Of a stretch of DNA of 64,000 nucleotides, positions 32,660 through 40,698 are shown piece after piece. A program made the translations under genes and the position numbers. The notes under the pieces are model-generated. The model saw only the letters and a list, made by a program, of their open reading frames with translations, did not search any database and had not been told where the DNA came from. The stretch is from Paenibacillus xylanilyticus (GTDB lineage Bacteria; Bacillota; Bacilli; Paenibacillales; Paenibacillaceae), in NCBI RefSeq assembly GCF_013359935.1, contig NZ_JABMCB010000206.1, forward strand, positions 434,001 through 498,000, written 5' to 3'. Each line of letters opens with the position of its first letter. Position 1 is the first letter of the stretch.

Positions 32660-33436
32660 ATGTCCTTACCTGCAGATCGTCACACCATTCATATCGAACA
32701 GCTTCGAAAAACCTACAACGCTCCGACAAATGGAGAAGTGCATTACATTATTAAGGATGTTGATCTGGTGATCAAGGGCGGCGAATTCTTCGTTCTGCTT
32801 GGTCCCAGCGGTTGCGGAAAGTCAACGTTACTTAACATGATCGCGGGGTTTATCTCCAAGTCGGGCGGACAGCTTAAAATGAATAACAAGGAGATCGACA
32901 GACCTGGTAGGGATCGTGCAATGGTGTTCCAACAGGCAGATTCCTCTCTCTTTCCGTGGCTTACCGTAAGGGAGAACGTTGAATTTGGGCTTCGAATGTC
33001 CAAGGTGGCCAAGTCGGAGCGACGTGCGATTTCGGATCGATACATCCAGCTTGTGGGGCTGGGGGGCCATGAAGGGAAATTTCCGAAGGAGCTGTCGGGA
33101 GGCATGAAGCAGCGGGTCCAACTGGCACGGGTACTGGCCAATGACTCGGCGATTCTTCTCATGGATGAACCTTTCGGGGCATTGGACGCCATGACCCGGA
33201 GAGTCATGCAGAAGGAACTGGTGAATATCTGGAGGGAAACACATAAGACCGTCATTTTTGTTACCCATGATATCCAGGAGGCGCTGTTGCTCGGTGAACG
33301 GATCGGAATCATGTCGGTGGGTCCTTCGTCGAATATAACGGATATTTACCATAACGTTCAGTCTTATCCGAGAAATATTGCATCGGCTGAATTTAACACC
33401 CTGTACGATCAGATTCAAAGCCATTTTGAAGAATAA
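32660..33436 (+). CDS. ABC transporter ATP-binding protein (SsuB/TauB-type)
   Basis: A 258-residue nucleotide-binding subunit. Walker A is LLGPSGCGKSTLL near residue 45, the Q-loop is in FQQADSSLFPW, the signature is ELSGGMKQRVQLARVLA, Walker B is AILLMDEPFGALD, and the H-loop is VIFVTHD. The sequence type is that of sulfonate, taurine and nitrate importers. TTGGAGG precedes ATG 32660. It sits between the binding-protein and permease genes, 25 and 17 bp from each, consistent with one transcript. Confidence 0.93.
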   Translation: MSLPADRHTIHIEQLRKTYNAPTNGEVHYIIKDVDLVIKGGEFFVLLGPSGCGKSTLLNMIAGFISKSGGQLKMNNKEIDRPGRDRAMVFQQADSSLFPWLTVRENVEFGLRMSKVAKSERRAISDRYIQLVGLGGHEGKFPKELSGGMKQRVQLARVLANDSAILLMDEPFGALDAMTRRVMQKELVNIWRETHKTVIFVTHDIQEALLLGERIGIMSVGPSSNITDIYHNVQSYPRNIASAEFNTLYDQIQSHFEE

Positions 33437-33453
33437 CTGAGGTGAACTGGACC

Positions 33454-34227
33454 ATGAAATGGTTGGAGAAAAAATGGGTGTCTGTACCGCTGTTATGGGT
33501 TACAGTCATCCTGATATGGCAGCTAGGCGCATTGCTCTATGGGCCGGACGTGATCCCTGGTCCATGGGATACTGTGCAGGGTGCCCGCGAATTAATTGCA
33601 GATGGTACGCTGATGCAGTATATCGGGATTAGCTTTACGCGTGTACTGGCCGGGTGGGTACTGGGAAGCGTCATCGCCATTCCGGTAGGGCTTCTTATTG
33701 GTAAGGTTCACATCATTCGGCTGTTTGCCGAACCCTTTCTTAATTTTATTCGTTTTATACCGCCGATTGCTTTCATTACATTATTCCTGGTTTGGTTCGG
33801 CATTGGGGAACAGTCCAAAATTGCACTGATCATGTATGCGACATTTTTCATTGTTGTGCTGAATACGCTGACGGGTGTTCTGTCCATAGAGGAAGATAAG
33901 ATTCGTTCAGCCCGCAGTATGGGAGCAAATGAGTGGCAAATTTTGCTGCACGTTGTTGTCCCCGCTACGACACCATACATTTTCACAGGGATTCGATTGG
34001 CAATGGGAACTTCCTACATGGCCATTATCGGTGCAGAGATGATTGCTTCAAATGAGGGTGTAGGTTATTTGATCTGGAACTCACGGCTGTTTTTCCGGAC
34101 GGACTGGATTTTTGTTGGCCTAATCTCCTTAGGTTTTATGGGTTTTCTCACGGATCGCTTATTCAACTGGTTTGGCCGCCGCGTATTGTTCCGGTATGGC
34201 GTTGTTGGCGGAGCTAAGCGGGGCTAA
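33454..34227 (+). CDS. ABC transporter permease (SsuC/TauC-type)
   Basis: A 257-residue membrane protein with six predicted helices. The cytoplasmic EAA loop that docks to the ATPase is seen at SARSMGANEWQILLHVVVPATTPYIFTGIR without a break in the family spacing. The start at ATG 33454 follows GAGGTG; a GTG at 33442 lies within the ribosome site region. The family imports aliphatic sulfonates, taurine or nitrate. It ends the five-gene unit, followed after about 70 bp by a strong terminator. Confidence 0.92.
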   Translation: MKWLEKKWVSVPLLWVTVILIWQLGALLYGPDVIPGPWDTVQGARELIADGTLMQYIGISFTRVLAGWVLGSVIAIPVGLLIGKVHIIRLFAEPFLNFIRFIPPIAFITLFLVWFGIGEQSKIALIMYATFFIVVLNTLTGVLSIEEDKIRSARSMGANEWQILLHVVVPATTPYIFTGIRLAMGTSYMAIIGAEMIASNEGVGYLIWNSRLFFRTDWIFVGLISLGFMGFLTDRLFNWFGRRVLFRYGVVGGAKRG

Positions 34228-34300
34228 ACACTTGAATGGAATGAAAAAACGAAAAACTTACATCATAAGGCAACTCTTTATTTGTTATATCTTATCAAAC

Positions 34301-34346
34301 AAACCTGATTTCGCAGCTTCCAAAGTTGCCAAATCAGGTTTTTGTT
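34301..34346 (+). terminator. Terminator of the marR-arylsulfotransferase-ABC operon
   Basis: AAACCTGATTT pairs with AAATCAGGTTT, loop of 19 bases, then TTTG. Confidence 0.85.
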
Positions 34347-34456
34347 ATGCCGGCTACGGGAGTTTCGGCATTGGGGTCAAACCGTGGTATAATTGAATTT
34401 CAAAAATATAATAAACGTCATGTGGACTCTACATGCTTCCACATGCAGGAGAGATT

Positions 34457-35266
34457 ATGGACTGGATTATCGGCGCCGTATGCGCTTTTATTGTGGCTGG
34501 TGCTGCCTACGCGAAGAAGTCGCTAACCTTGTCCGGCTGCCTGGCAGCTGTGATGATGGGAACGATCTATTACGGAGCAGGTAACCTGTTTTGGTTTGGC
34601 ACACTGTTGTTATTTTTCATTACCTCAACGCTGCTGTCCAAATATCGCAAGGAACGCAAGCAGGAGCTTGAGAAATCGTATGCCAAGACAGGCAATCGGG
34701 ATGCAGGACAAGTGCTGGCTAACGGCGGAATCGGCATGGTTCTGTGTCTGGGATACTGGATCATACCACACCCGGCTTGGACATATGCGTTTGTTGGAGT
34801 CATGGCAACCGTGACATCTGATACCTGGGCTACCGAGCTCGGAAGTCTAAGTCGCAAACCGCCACGTTCAGTTGTGACTTGGAAGGTGCTGACCCCAGGC
34901 GCATCCGGAGGCGTGTCATTACTTGGTACAACGGCGGCTGCTGTAGGCGGAGCGTTAATTGGAGTCGGTGCATTTTTCTTTTCATGGATCGCAGGCATTG
35001 AGACTCAGGGTCTTCTGATCTGGACGTGCATAGGCCTCGTGGGTGGACTGGCTGGAGCGTTTGCCGATTCTTATCTGGGAGCAACGGTTCAGTTAATGTA
35101 CCGCTGCACCACATGTGGGCGCGAAGTTGAGGTCAGCGAACATTGTGGGCGCACGACCGTGCGAGCACGTGGCTGGGCATGGATGAGCAACGATCTCGTC
35201 AATGTCCTGAGTTCGGTGATCGGAGGGTGTTTGGCGATCGGTTTGGGCAACATTTTGGCGCTGTAG
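34457..35266 (+). CDS. DUF92 membrane protein (VTE6-like)
   Basis: A 269-residue polytopic membrane protein with about six to seven helices. The DUF92 signature is present: SGCLAAVMMGTIYYGAGN near the start, then VTSDTWATELGSLSRKPPRSV and TPGASGGVSLLGT. Plant VTE6 and a cyanobacterial relative phosphorylate phytyl phosphate, so an isoprenoid phosphate kinase role is possible but unproven in Firmicutes. A cytoplasmic loop near the C-terminus has CTTCG and a later cysteine, suggestive of a small metal site. ATG 34457 follows AGGAGAG. The tetR gene begins 13 bp downstream and is probably cotranscribed. Confidence 0.85.
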   Translation: MDWIIGAVCAFIVAGAAYAKKSLTLSGCLAAVMMGTIYYGAGNLFWFGTLLLFFITSTLLSKYRKERKQELEKSYAKTGNRDAGQVLANGGIGMVLCLGYWIIPHPAWTYAFVGVMATVTSDTWATELGSLSRKPPRSVVTWKVLTPGASGGVSLLGTTAAAVGGALIGVGAFFFSWIAGIETQGLLIWTCIGLVGGLAGAFADSYLGATVQLMYRCTTCGREVEVSEHCGRTTVRARGWAWMSNDLVNVLSSVIGGCLAIGLGNILAL

Positions 35267-35279
35267 GGAGGGAGTGCAA

Positions 35280-35858
35280 GTGAGCACTGTGCATGGAGAC
35301 AAATCGGAGGCTATTTTGGATGCAGCTTATGGTATTTTTGGCTCAAAAGGATTTTATGAGACAAAAATGTCCGATATTGCGGACGAAGCAGGCATTGCAA
35401 AAGGCACCATTTATTTATATTTCAAAAGCAAGGAACAATTATTTATCGCCGTATCCAAGCGGGATTGTAACGGTTTTATCAGCAGGCTTGATTATGCTCT
35501 GAAATCTCAGGAGAACACGGGTGACAAGCTTGGCGCTATTGCCAAGACACACCTGACCTATTATTACGAGCGGCGCAATCATACGAAACTGTTTTTTATG
35601 GCACCCAACAATGATCCGGACTTGATGAAATTTATGAAGGCATTCATGAATGAGTATATGAGCATGGTTTGTGAGGTGCTGAAAAGTGCAAGCGTACCTG
35701 AACCTGTGCTTCTGGCTGAAGCTTACATCGGGATTTTGGACCGATTGAAGATGGACATCATGCTGAATCCGGAGTTCAATGAGGAAGACCTGAATAAACG
35801 AATTGCTTTTGCAGCGGCTCTATTTCTGGACGGATGCCGTTCCTTTTTACAAATATAA
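35280..35858 (+). CDS. TetR/AcrR-family transcriptional regulator
   Basis: A 192-residue regulator with an N-terminal HTH at about residues 8-52 (AILDAAYGIFGSKGFYETKMSDIADEAGIAKGTIYLYFKSKEQL), a textbook TetR motif, and a helical C-terminal ligand and dimer domain. The style resembles FadR/YsiA- and YfiR-type regulators that sense acyl-CoA or drugs. I start at GTG 35280, eight bases after GGAGG; GTG 35274 is too close. It follows the DUF92 gene by 13 bp and precedes the ABC-F gene by 67 bp, so these may be its targets. Confidence 0.9.
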   Translation: MSTVHGDKSEAILDAAYGIFGSKGFYETKMSDIADEAGIAKGTIYLYFKSKEQLFIAVSKRDCNGFISRLDYALKSQENTGDKLGAIAKTHLTYYYERRNHTKLFFMAPNNDPDLMKFMKAFMNEYMSMVCEVLKSASVPEPVLLAEAYIGILDRLKMDIMLNPEFNEEDLNKRIAFAAALFLDGCRSFLQI

Positions 35859-35925
35859 GTATCATCATGTGCGTGGAATCAAGAGAATATTGAATTTCAA
35901 TTTACAGAGAAGTGGGTAACGAGCA

Positions 35926-37857
35926 ATGAACATAATGACGGTAGAGCAAATTGCGAAAAGCTATGGCGAGAAAATATTGTTCAAGGATGCCTCGTTTGGC
36001 ATGGGGGATCAGGACAAGATCGGCGTCGTTGGGGTGAACGGAACAGGAAAATCCACGTTTCTGCGTGTGATTGCAGGCATGGAGCCGGCAGATGAAGGAC
36101 AGATTGCCATCAGTAATGATGTGCGTATTCAGTTTCTGGCACAGAATCCTGAGTTTAACCCTGATAATACCGTACTGCAGCAAGTATTTGAGGGCGATGG
36201 CCCAGAAATGAAAACAATGCGTGAATATACGGAGACGATGGAATTGTTAGAACTCAATCCTTCCGATCCAGCATTGCAAGAACGGTTATTGCGTCTGAAC
36301 CAGCAGATGGAGCAGCTCCAGATCTGGCAGATGGAAAGTGAAGCAAAAAGCATTCTGTCCAAACTTGGTATCCGTCAATTCGATGCCCTAATGGGAACAT
36401 TGTCCGGTGGACAGCGCAAAAGGGTAGCTCTTGCGTCTGCACTGATTCATCCCTGTGAGCTTCTCATCCTGGATGAGCCGACGAACCATATCGATAATGA
36501 TTCCGTCATCTGGCTGGAGCAGTATTTGCAAAAACGCCGCGGTGCGCTCCTCATGATTACGCATGATCGCTATTTCCTGGATCGTGTGGCGAATGTGATG
36601 CTGGAGCTGGATCATGGACGTTTGTTCCGGTATGAGGCGAATTACACCCGTTTTCTAGAGTTGAAGGCGGAGCGGGAAGAACGCGAATCGGCATCGGAGC
36701 AAAAGCGGCAAAATCTGCTGCGTACGGAGCTTGCCTGGATTCGTCGCGGAGCCAAGGCGCGGACAACGAAACAAAAAGCGAGAATTGACCGGTTCGAACA
36801 GCTGAAGGACCAACAAGGTCCTACTCGTTCTGGCTCATTGGAGGTTTCGGTAGGATCCACCCGATTGGGCAAAAAGATTCTGGAGATTGAGCATTTGTCC
36901 AAATCGGCGGGCGATCGCAAATTAATTGAAGATCTAAGCTATATTGCCGTACCTGGCGACCGGGTGGGTATCGTTGGACCGAACGGCAGTGGTAAATCGA
37001 CTCTGCTGCAGATGATCTCTGGCAAACTGGAGCCGGATTCCGGTGAGGTGGTTCTTGGTCCAACCGTCAATTTGGGCTACTTCACACAAGAGCATCAGGA
37101 AATGAATGAATCTCTGCGAGTCATTGAATATATCAAGGAAGTAGCCGAGAATGTGCGGACTGCCGATGGGTCGCTGATTACAGCAGCCCAGATGTTGGAA
37201 CGGTTCCTTTTCACACCTGCATCGCAGTGGACGCCAATCTCTCGTCTGTCAGGTGGAGAGAAGCGTCGTCTCTATCTGCTGCGTGTGCTGATGGCTGCGC
37301 CGAATGTACTGCTTCTGGATGAGCCGACCAACGATCTGGATATTCAAACGCTGGCGGTACTCGAAGATTACCTGGATGACTTTCCCGGTGTTGTTTTCGT
37401 TGTATCCCATGATCGCTATTTCCTGGATCGTACCGTGGATAAAGTGCTGGCGTTCGAGGGCGATGGTGCCATTCGGGTTCATGTTGGCGACTATAGTGAG
37501 TATGCGGAATGGATGCTGAAGAATGCACCGGGAGCTTCTCCGGTGAGCGATAGTGGTTCAGCAGCGAAAAAAGCAGGAACGGATGAGGTTAAGTCTGCTG
37601 CTGCAGCAGCCAAACCCAAGCTGAAATTCAGCTTCAAGGAACAACGGGAATATGATCAGATCGATGAGAATATTGAGAAGGCCGAAGCCAATCTTGCGCG
37701 GATTACCACTGCGATGGAGGAATCCTTCAGTGATTCAGCCCGTCTGCAGGAACTGATGGCAGAGCAGGCCGAGGCAGAGCGTCATCTGGACGAACTGATG
37801 GAACGTTGGACCTTCCTGAATGAGCTTGCTGAGCAGATTGAGAAAAGCAAATCCTAA
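35926..37857 (+). CDS. yfmR: ABC-F ATPase, YfmR/Uup type
   Basis: A 643-residue soluble protein with two ATP-binding cassettes and no membrane domain. The first cassette has GVNGTGKSTFL, SGGQRKRVALAS and LLILDEPTNHID; the second has GPNGSGKSTLL, SGGEKRRLYLLR and LLLDEPTNDLD. Between them is the P-site tRNA interaction motif region RRGAKARTTKQKARIDR, and the C-terminus (about 570-643) is a two-helix coiled coil as in Uup. YfmR rescues ribosomes stalled on difficult sequences such as polyproline and supports EF-P function. Antibiotic-resistance ABC-Fs are less similar. The gene has its own terminator. Confidence 0.92.
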   Translation: MNIMTVEQIAKSYGEKILFKDASFGMGDQDKIGVVGVNGTGKSTFLRVIAGMEPADEGQIAISNDVRIQFLAQNPEFNPDNTVLQQVFEGDGPEMKTMREYTETMELLELNPSDPALQERLLRLNQQMEQLQIWQMESEAKSILSKLGIRQFDALMGTLSGGQRKRVALASALIHPCELLILDEPTNHIDNDSVIWLEQYLQKRRGALLMITHDRYFLDRVANVMLELDHGRLFRYEANYTRFLELKAEREERESASEQKRQNLLRTELAWIRRGAKARTTKQKARIDRFEQLKDQQGPTRSGSLEVSVGSTRLGKKILEIEHLSKSAGDRKLIEDLSYIAVPGDRVGIVGPNGSGKSTLLQMISGKLEPDSGEVVLGPTVNLGYFTQEHQEMNESLRVIEYIKEVAENVRTADGSLITAAQMLERFLFTPASQWTPISRLSGGEKRRLYLLRVLMAAPNVLLLDEPTNDLDIQTLAVLEDYLDDFPGVVFVVSHDRYFLDRTVDKVLAFEGDGAIRVHVGDYSEYAEWMLKNAPGASPVSDSGSAAKKAGTDEVKSAAAAAKPKLKFSFKEQREYDQIDENIEKAEANLARITTAMEESFSDSARLQELMAEQAEAERHLDELMERWTFLNELAEQIEKSKS

Positions 37858-37869
37858 TTGAATCAATTG

Positions 37870-37928
37870 AATCGTCATCTTTTAAAATGTGGCTTAACGC
37901 TGTGTTTTGAGGGATGGCGATTTTTTTT
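37870..37928 (+). terminator. Terminator of the ABC-F gene
   Basis: AATCGTCATC pairs with GATGGCGATT (one G-U pair) across a long loop, then eight T residues. Confidence 0.7.
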
Positions 37929-38004
37929 ATATGAAACGTTAACCATATCCATTACGTTGTAAGTAGTAAGGAAATAGTTCCAGCGAAAGGAGAACACCAC
38001 ATTT

Positions 38005-38943
38005 ATGTACAAAGAACTGAATGAACAACTGGCTGTGCTCAAGGAGAAGGGGAGAATTTACGAGAAGTGGAACATACGAATGGAGAAGTTGAATGAGGAA
38101 GAAGCTGAGTGGCAAACGAAAGTACAGCGGTGCCTGGAACATCTCCAGAAGGAGCAGGATGATGTGGATCGGCTGAATAGCATGACGCTGTCTGCATTTT
38201 TTTATAACCTGATCGGTAAAAAGCAGGAGCGCCTGGAGAAGGAAGAAATGGAGCTTATGGAGAGTAAGGCTGAATACGATACAGCTTGCCACATGTTAAA
38301 CGACATCCATGAGCAGCGCAAGGAAGTGCAGCGCGAACTGGATGAGCAGAGTAAATATCGCTTTTGGGAAAATGATTACAAGGTGTTGTGGGGCAAAAAG
38401 GAAAATCAACTTCTGTCAAACAATGATGAACTTAGGCAATTGGCAGAGGATCTGGAGCATTTGCGCGGCGAGATGAAGGAACTTAAGGAGGCAGATCGTG
38501 AAGGTGAACGGTTACTGAGTGCACTGAATCGTGCCGGTGATGCGTTGAAGTCTGCAGGGAATTGGGGAGTTTACGACATGATGGGTGGAGGCATGATATC
38601 TACTCATATCAAACGCAGTCGTATGGATGACGCGCAATCTGCCATAACCGAAGCTGGAAGACATCTGAAACGATTCCAGAAGGAATTGGAAGATGTAAAA
38701 ATGGCTGTACACACGGACTTGGAGCTAGGAGGTTTGTTATCCTTTGCAGATTATTTCTTCGACAATCTCTTTGTGGACTGGATGGTACAGGACAAAATAC
38801 GCAAAGCGGAATCCCAGGTGGAGGATGGTTTGCGTACAGTTCGCCGTACATTGCATGTATTGAAAAATGAAATCCGTGATCATGAGCGAGATTTAACAGG
38901 GTTAGAGCAGCGATATCATCAGTATGTGGAGCAGGCCGACTAG
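38005..38943 (+). CDS. Coiled-coil protein of unknown function
   Basis: A 312-residue, highly charged protein with a strong GGAG site before ATG 38005. Long heptad-rich stretches at about residues 1-75, 80-180 and 210-312 are broken by short hydrophobic or glycine-rich segments (LSAFFYNLIGKKQER near residue 60; GVYDMMGGGMISTHIKRSRMDDAQ near 195; LLSFADYFFDNLFVDWMVQDKI near 250). No signal peptide or clear transmembrane helix. The three hydrophobic interruptions could bind membrane or partner proteins. I do not recognise the family. It is monocistronic with a terminator shared with the convergent M42 gene. Confidence 0.7.
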   Translation: MYKELNEQLAVLKEKGRIYEKWNIRMEKLNEEEAEWQTKVQRCLEHLQKEQDDVDRLNSMTLSAFFYNLIGKKQERLEKEEMELMESKAEYDTACHMLNDIHEQRKEVQRELDEQSKYRFWENDYKVLWGKKENQLLSNNDELRQLAEDLEHLRGEMKELKEADREGERLLSALNRAGDALKSAGNWGVYDMMGGGMISTHIKRSRMDDAQSAITEAGRHLKRFQKELEDVKMAVHTDLELGGLLSFADYFFDNLFVDWMVQDKIRKAESQVEDGLRTVRRTLHVLKNEIRDHERDLTGLEQRYHQYVEQAD

Positions 38944-38965
38944 GATGGGATAATCAGATGAGAGT

Positions 38966-39015
38966 AAAAAAAGATGCCAGGCAGCCTGAATGAGCTGTTG
39001 CTGGCATCTTCGTTT
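38966..39015 (+). terminator. Bidirectional terminator between coiled-coil and M42 genes
   Basis: AAGATGCCAG/CTGGCATCTT with A and T flanks and a partly paired loop. Confidence 0.88.
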
Positions 39016-39039
39016 ATTATTGAGGCACGGGCTGGTTGA

Positions 39040-40080
39040 CTACTTGGTTGTGATGTATGCAGCCAGCAACCGGGCCGTATTCAGAACGGCATCCTTGTGT
39101 GTACGCTCCATGGAATGGGAAGCGTGAACCCCCGGACCAATCAGCGCAGCACGAATGTTATTCCCACCTCGCAAGGCGGCACTACCGTCAGAGCCGTATT
39201 GTGGATAAATATCGACTACGTAATCAAGATTCACTTGTTTGGCAAGCTCAATCAGTCGGCTTGTCATATCATAATCATACGGGCCAGAGGAGTCTTTGGC
39301 ACAAATGGATACATCCGTTTCTTTACAGCTGAGATCATCACCCATTGCTCCCATATCTACAGCGATCAGTTCACTGATTTCTGCCGGGATATAGGAGGCA
39401 CCATGACCAACTTCTTCATAGTTCGAAATAAGCAGAGAAATGTCATGAAGTGGCTTCCAGCCTTCCCGATGCGCTGATTCCAAGATGCCGAATAGGGCAG
39501 CCACACTGGCTTTGTCATCCAGATGACGTGACTTGATATAACCGCTTGGTGTAATAACCGCACGTGCGTCAAAAGAAATAAAGTCACCCACGCTGATGCC
39601 CAGTCCCAGAACGTCTTCCTTGGACGAGACCACTTCATCAATTCGAACTTCCATATGGTTCTCCGTACGCTCAAAGGTGCGGGCGTCAGGGTAGACGTGA
39701 ACAGAAGGATGCAGGGAGAGAATGGTCCCGGTGTATGTCTTGCCGTCACGTGTATGGATGGTACAATACTCATTTTCAATACTATGCATAGAGAATCCGC
39801 CAACAGAAGTCAGCTTGAGCGTACCGTAGGAAGTGATGGAACGTACCATGGCACCTAAAGTGTCCACATGTGCACTAAGCCCCACCGTTTTGGATGAATC
39901 TTGACCAGGTAAAGTGAGTACGGCCCCACCTTTGTTGTTTAGTTCGAATGGGACATTCAATGATCGTGCTTCTTCCCGGATCATCTCCATAATGTAGTGT
40001 GTGTAACCACTTGGGCTTGGGGTATCCAGCAGCTTTTTCAGAAAGGTCAGGACGTAGGATTCATTAATTGTAAAATTCAT
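39040..40080 (-). CDS. M42-family aminopeptidase (FrvX/YsdC-like)
   Basis: A 346-residue di-metal aminopeptidase. Start ATG 40080 follows AAGGAGG; the frame upstream is non-coding. Metal ligands are visible in GLSAHVDTLGAM (His, Asp), RHLDDKASVAA (bridging Asp), NYEEVGHGAS (catalytic and metal glutamates) and AVDMGAMGDD; the final histidine is in GVHASHSMERTHKDA. M42 enzymes such as glutamyl aminopeptidase and YsdC form large dodecameric shells and degrade short peptides in the cytoplasm. It is a single gene. Confidence 0.9.
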   Translation of the reverse strand: MNFTINESYVLTFLKKLLDTPSPSGYTHYIMEMIREEARSLNVPFELNNKGGAVLTLPGQDSSKTVGLSAHVDTLGAMVRSITSYGTLKLTSVGGFSMHSIENEYCTIHTRDGKTYTGTILSLHPSVHVYPDARTFERTENHMEVRIDEVVSSKEDVLGLGISVGDFISFDARAVITPSGYIKSRHLDDKASVAALFGILESAHREGWKPLHDISLLISNYEEVGHGASYIPAEISELIAVDMGAMGDDLSCKETDVSICAKDSSGPYDYDMTSRLIELAKQVNLDYVVDIYPQYGSDGSAALRGGNNIRAALIGPGVHASHSMERTHKDAVLNTARLLAAYITTK

Positions 40081-40123
40081 ATAGAGTTCCTCCTTAATAA
40101 TAGGTGTTCCGTTAAACAAGAAT

Positions 40124-40175
40124 ACAGCCTGTCTGGTAGAATGGGCCAAACCATTCCTTATCCAGCAGGCTGTTT
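40124..40175 (-). terminator. Terminator downstream of the LapA-like gene
   Basis: ACAGCCTG/CAGGCTGT outer stem with an inner GAATGG/CCATTC hairpin, immediately after the LapA-like stop codon on the minus strand. Confidence 0.8.
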
Positions 40176-40182
40176 CTTCTTC

Positions 40183-40563
40183 TTACAACGTATCCGCAGA
40201 ATTTCCTTTACGCCCACTCTGGATGGAATCCGTTTGAGCAATACTATCCGTTTCTGTCGCTCCGAATGGTTCTGTCGTTGTATAGGAATCGGGTGACGAG
40301 TAACTTGAAGTGGAGTTTTCCAATTCGATTATACGCAGTTTTAATTGCTTGTTCTCGCGCTGCAATCGATATTGGCGGAAAATGCCATAGGATCCTACAA
40401 TGATTCCGCCGATCAGGGTACAGCCTAAAATCAGCAGGATTAATGGGATTTGAACCGTGTTAAAGAGCAGGTTGACCTGCACGGAATCCACATTAATTAC
40501 AGCGAAGATTCCGGTTAGAAGTGCAAAAACAAGACCTGCGATGAGGGTCCATTGCATTTTCAT
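40183..40563 (-). CDS. LapA-domain (DUF1049) membrane protein
   Basis: A 126-residue protein with two transmembrane helices at about residues 5-25 and 40-62, separated by INVDSVQVNLLFNTVQIPL, the DUF1049/LapA (YciS-like) pattern in which a short polar hairpin joins the helices. A basic cytoplasmic segment (RQYRLQRENKQLKLRIIELE) forms a short coiled coil, followed by a serine/threonine-rich tail. In E. coli, LapA/YciS works with LapB in LPS regulation; in Gram-positives the role is unknown. AAGGAGG precedes ATG 40563. Confidence 0.82.
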   Translation of the reverse strand: MKMQWTLIAGLVFALLTGIFAVINVDSVQVNLLFNTVQIPLILLILGCTLIGGIIVGSYGIFRQYRLQRENKQLKLRIIELENSTSSYSSPDSYTTTEPFGATETDSIAQTDSIQSGRKGNSADTL

Positions 40564-40644
40564 GGTGGTGCCTCCTTGTTGAACAATTCAGGAATAGAAT
40601 GCATTACCCCAAAGAAGGCGCTGTGCATCTGGCTTGATGATAAA

Positions 40645-40670
40645 ATCCCTTGCCCATTCGGGCAAGGGAT
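40645..40670 (-). terminator. Terminator of the M3 oligopeptidase gene
   Basis: A perfect 11-bp stem ATCCCTTGCCC with its complement and a 4-base loop; on the minus strand it runs into TTTTATC. Confidence 0.92.
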
Positions 40671-40698
40671 GCAGGTCACATGGAACAGTAGGGCAACC

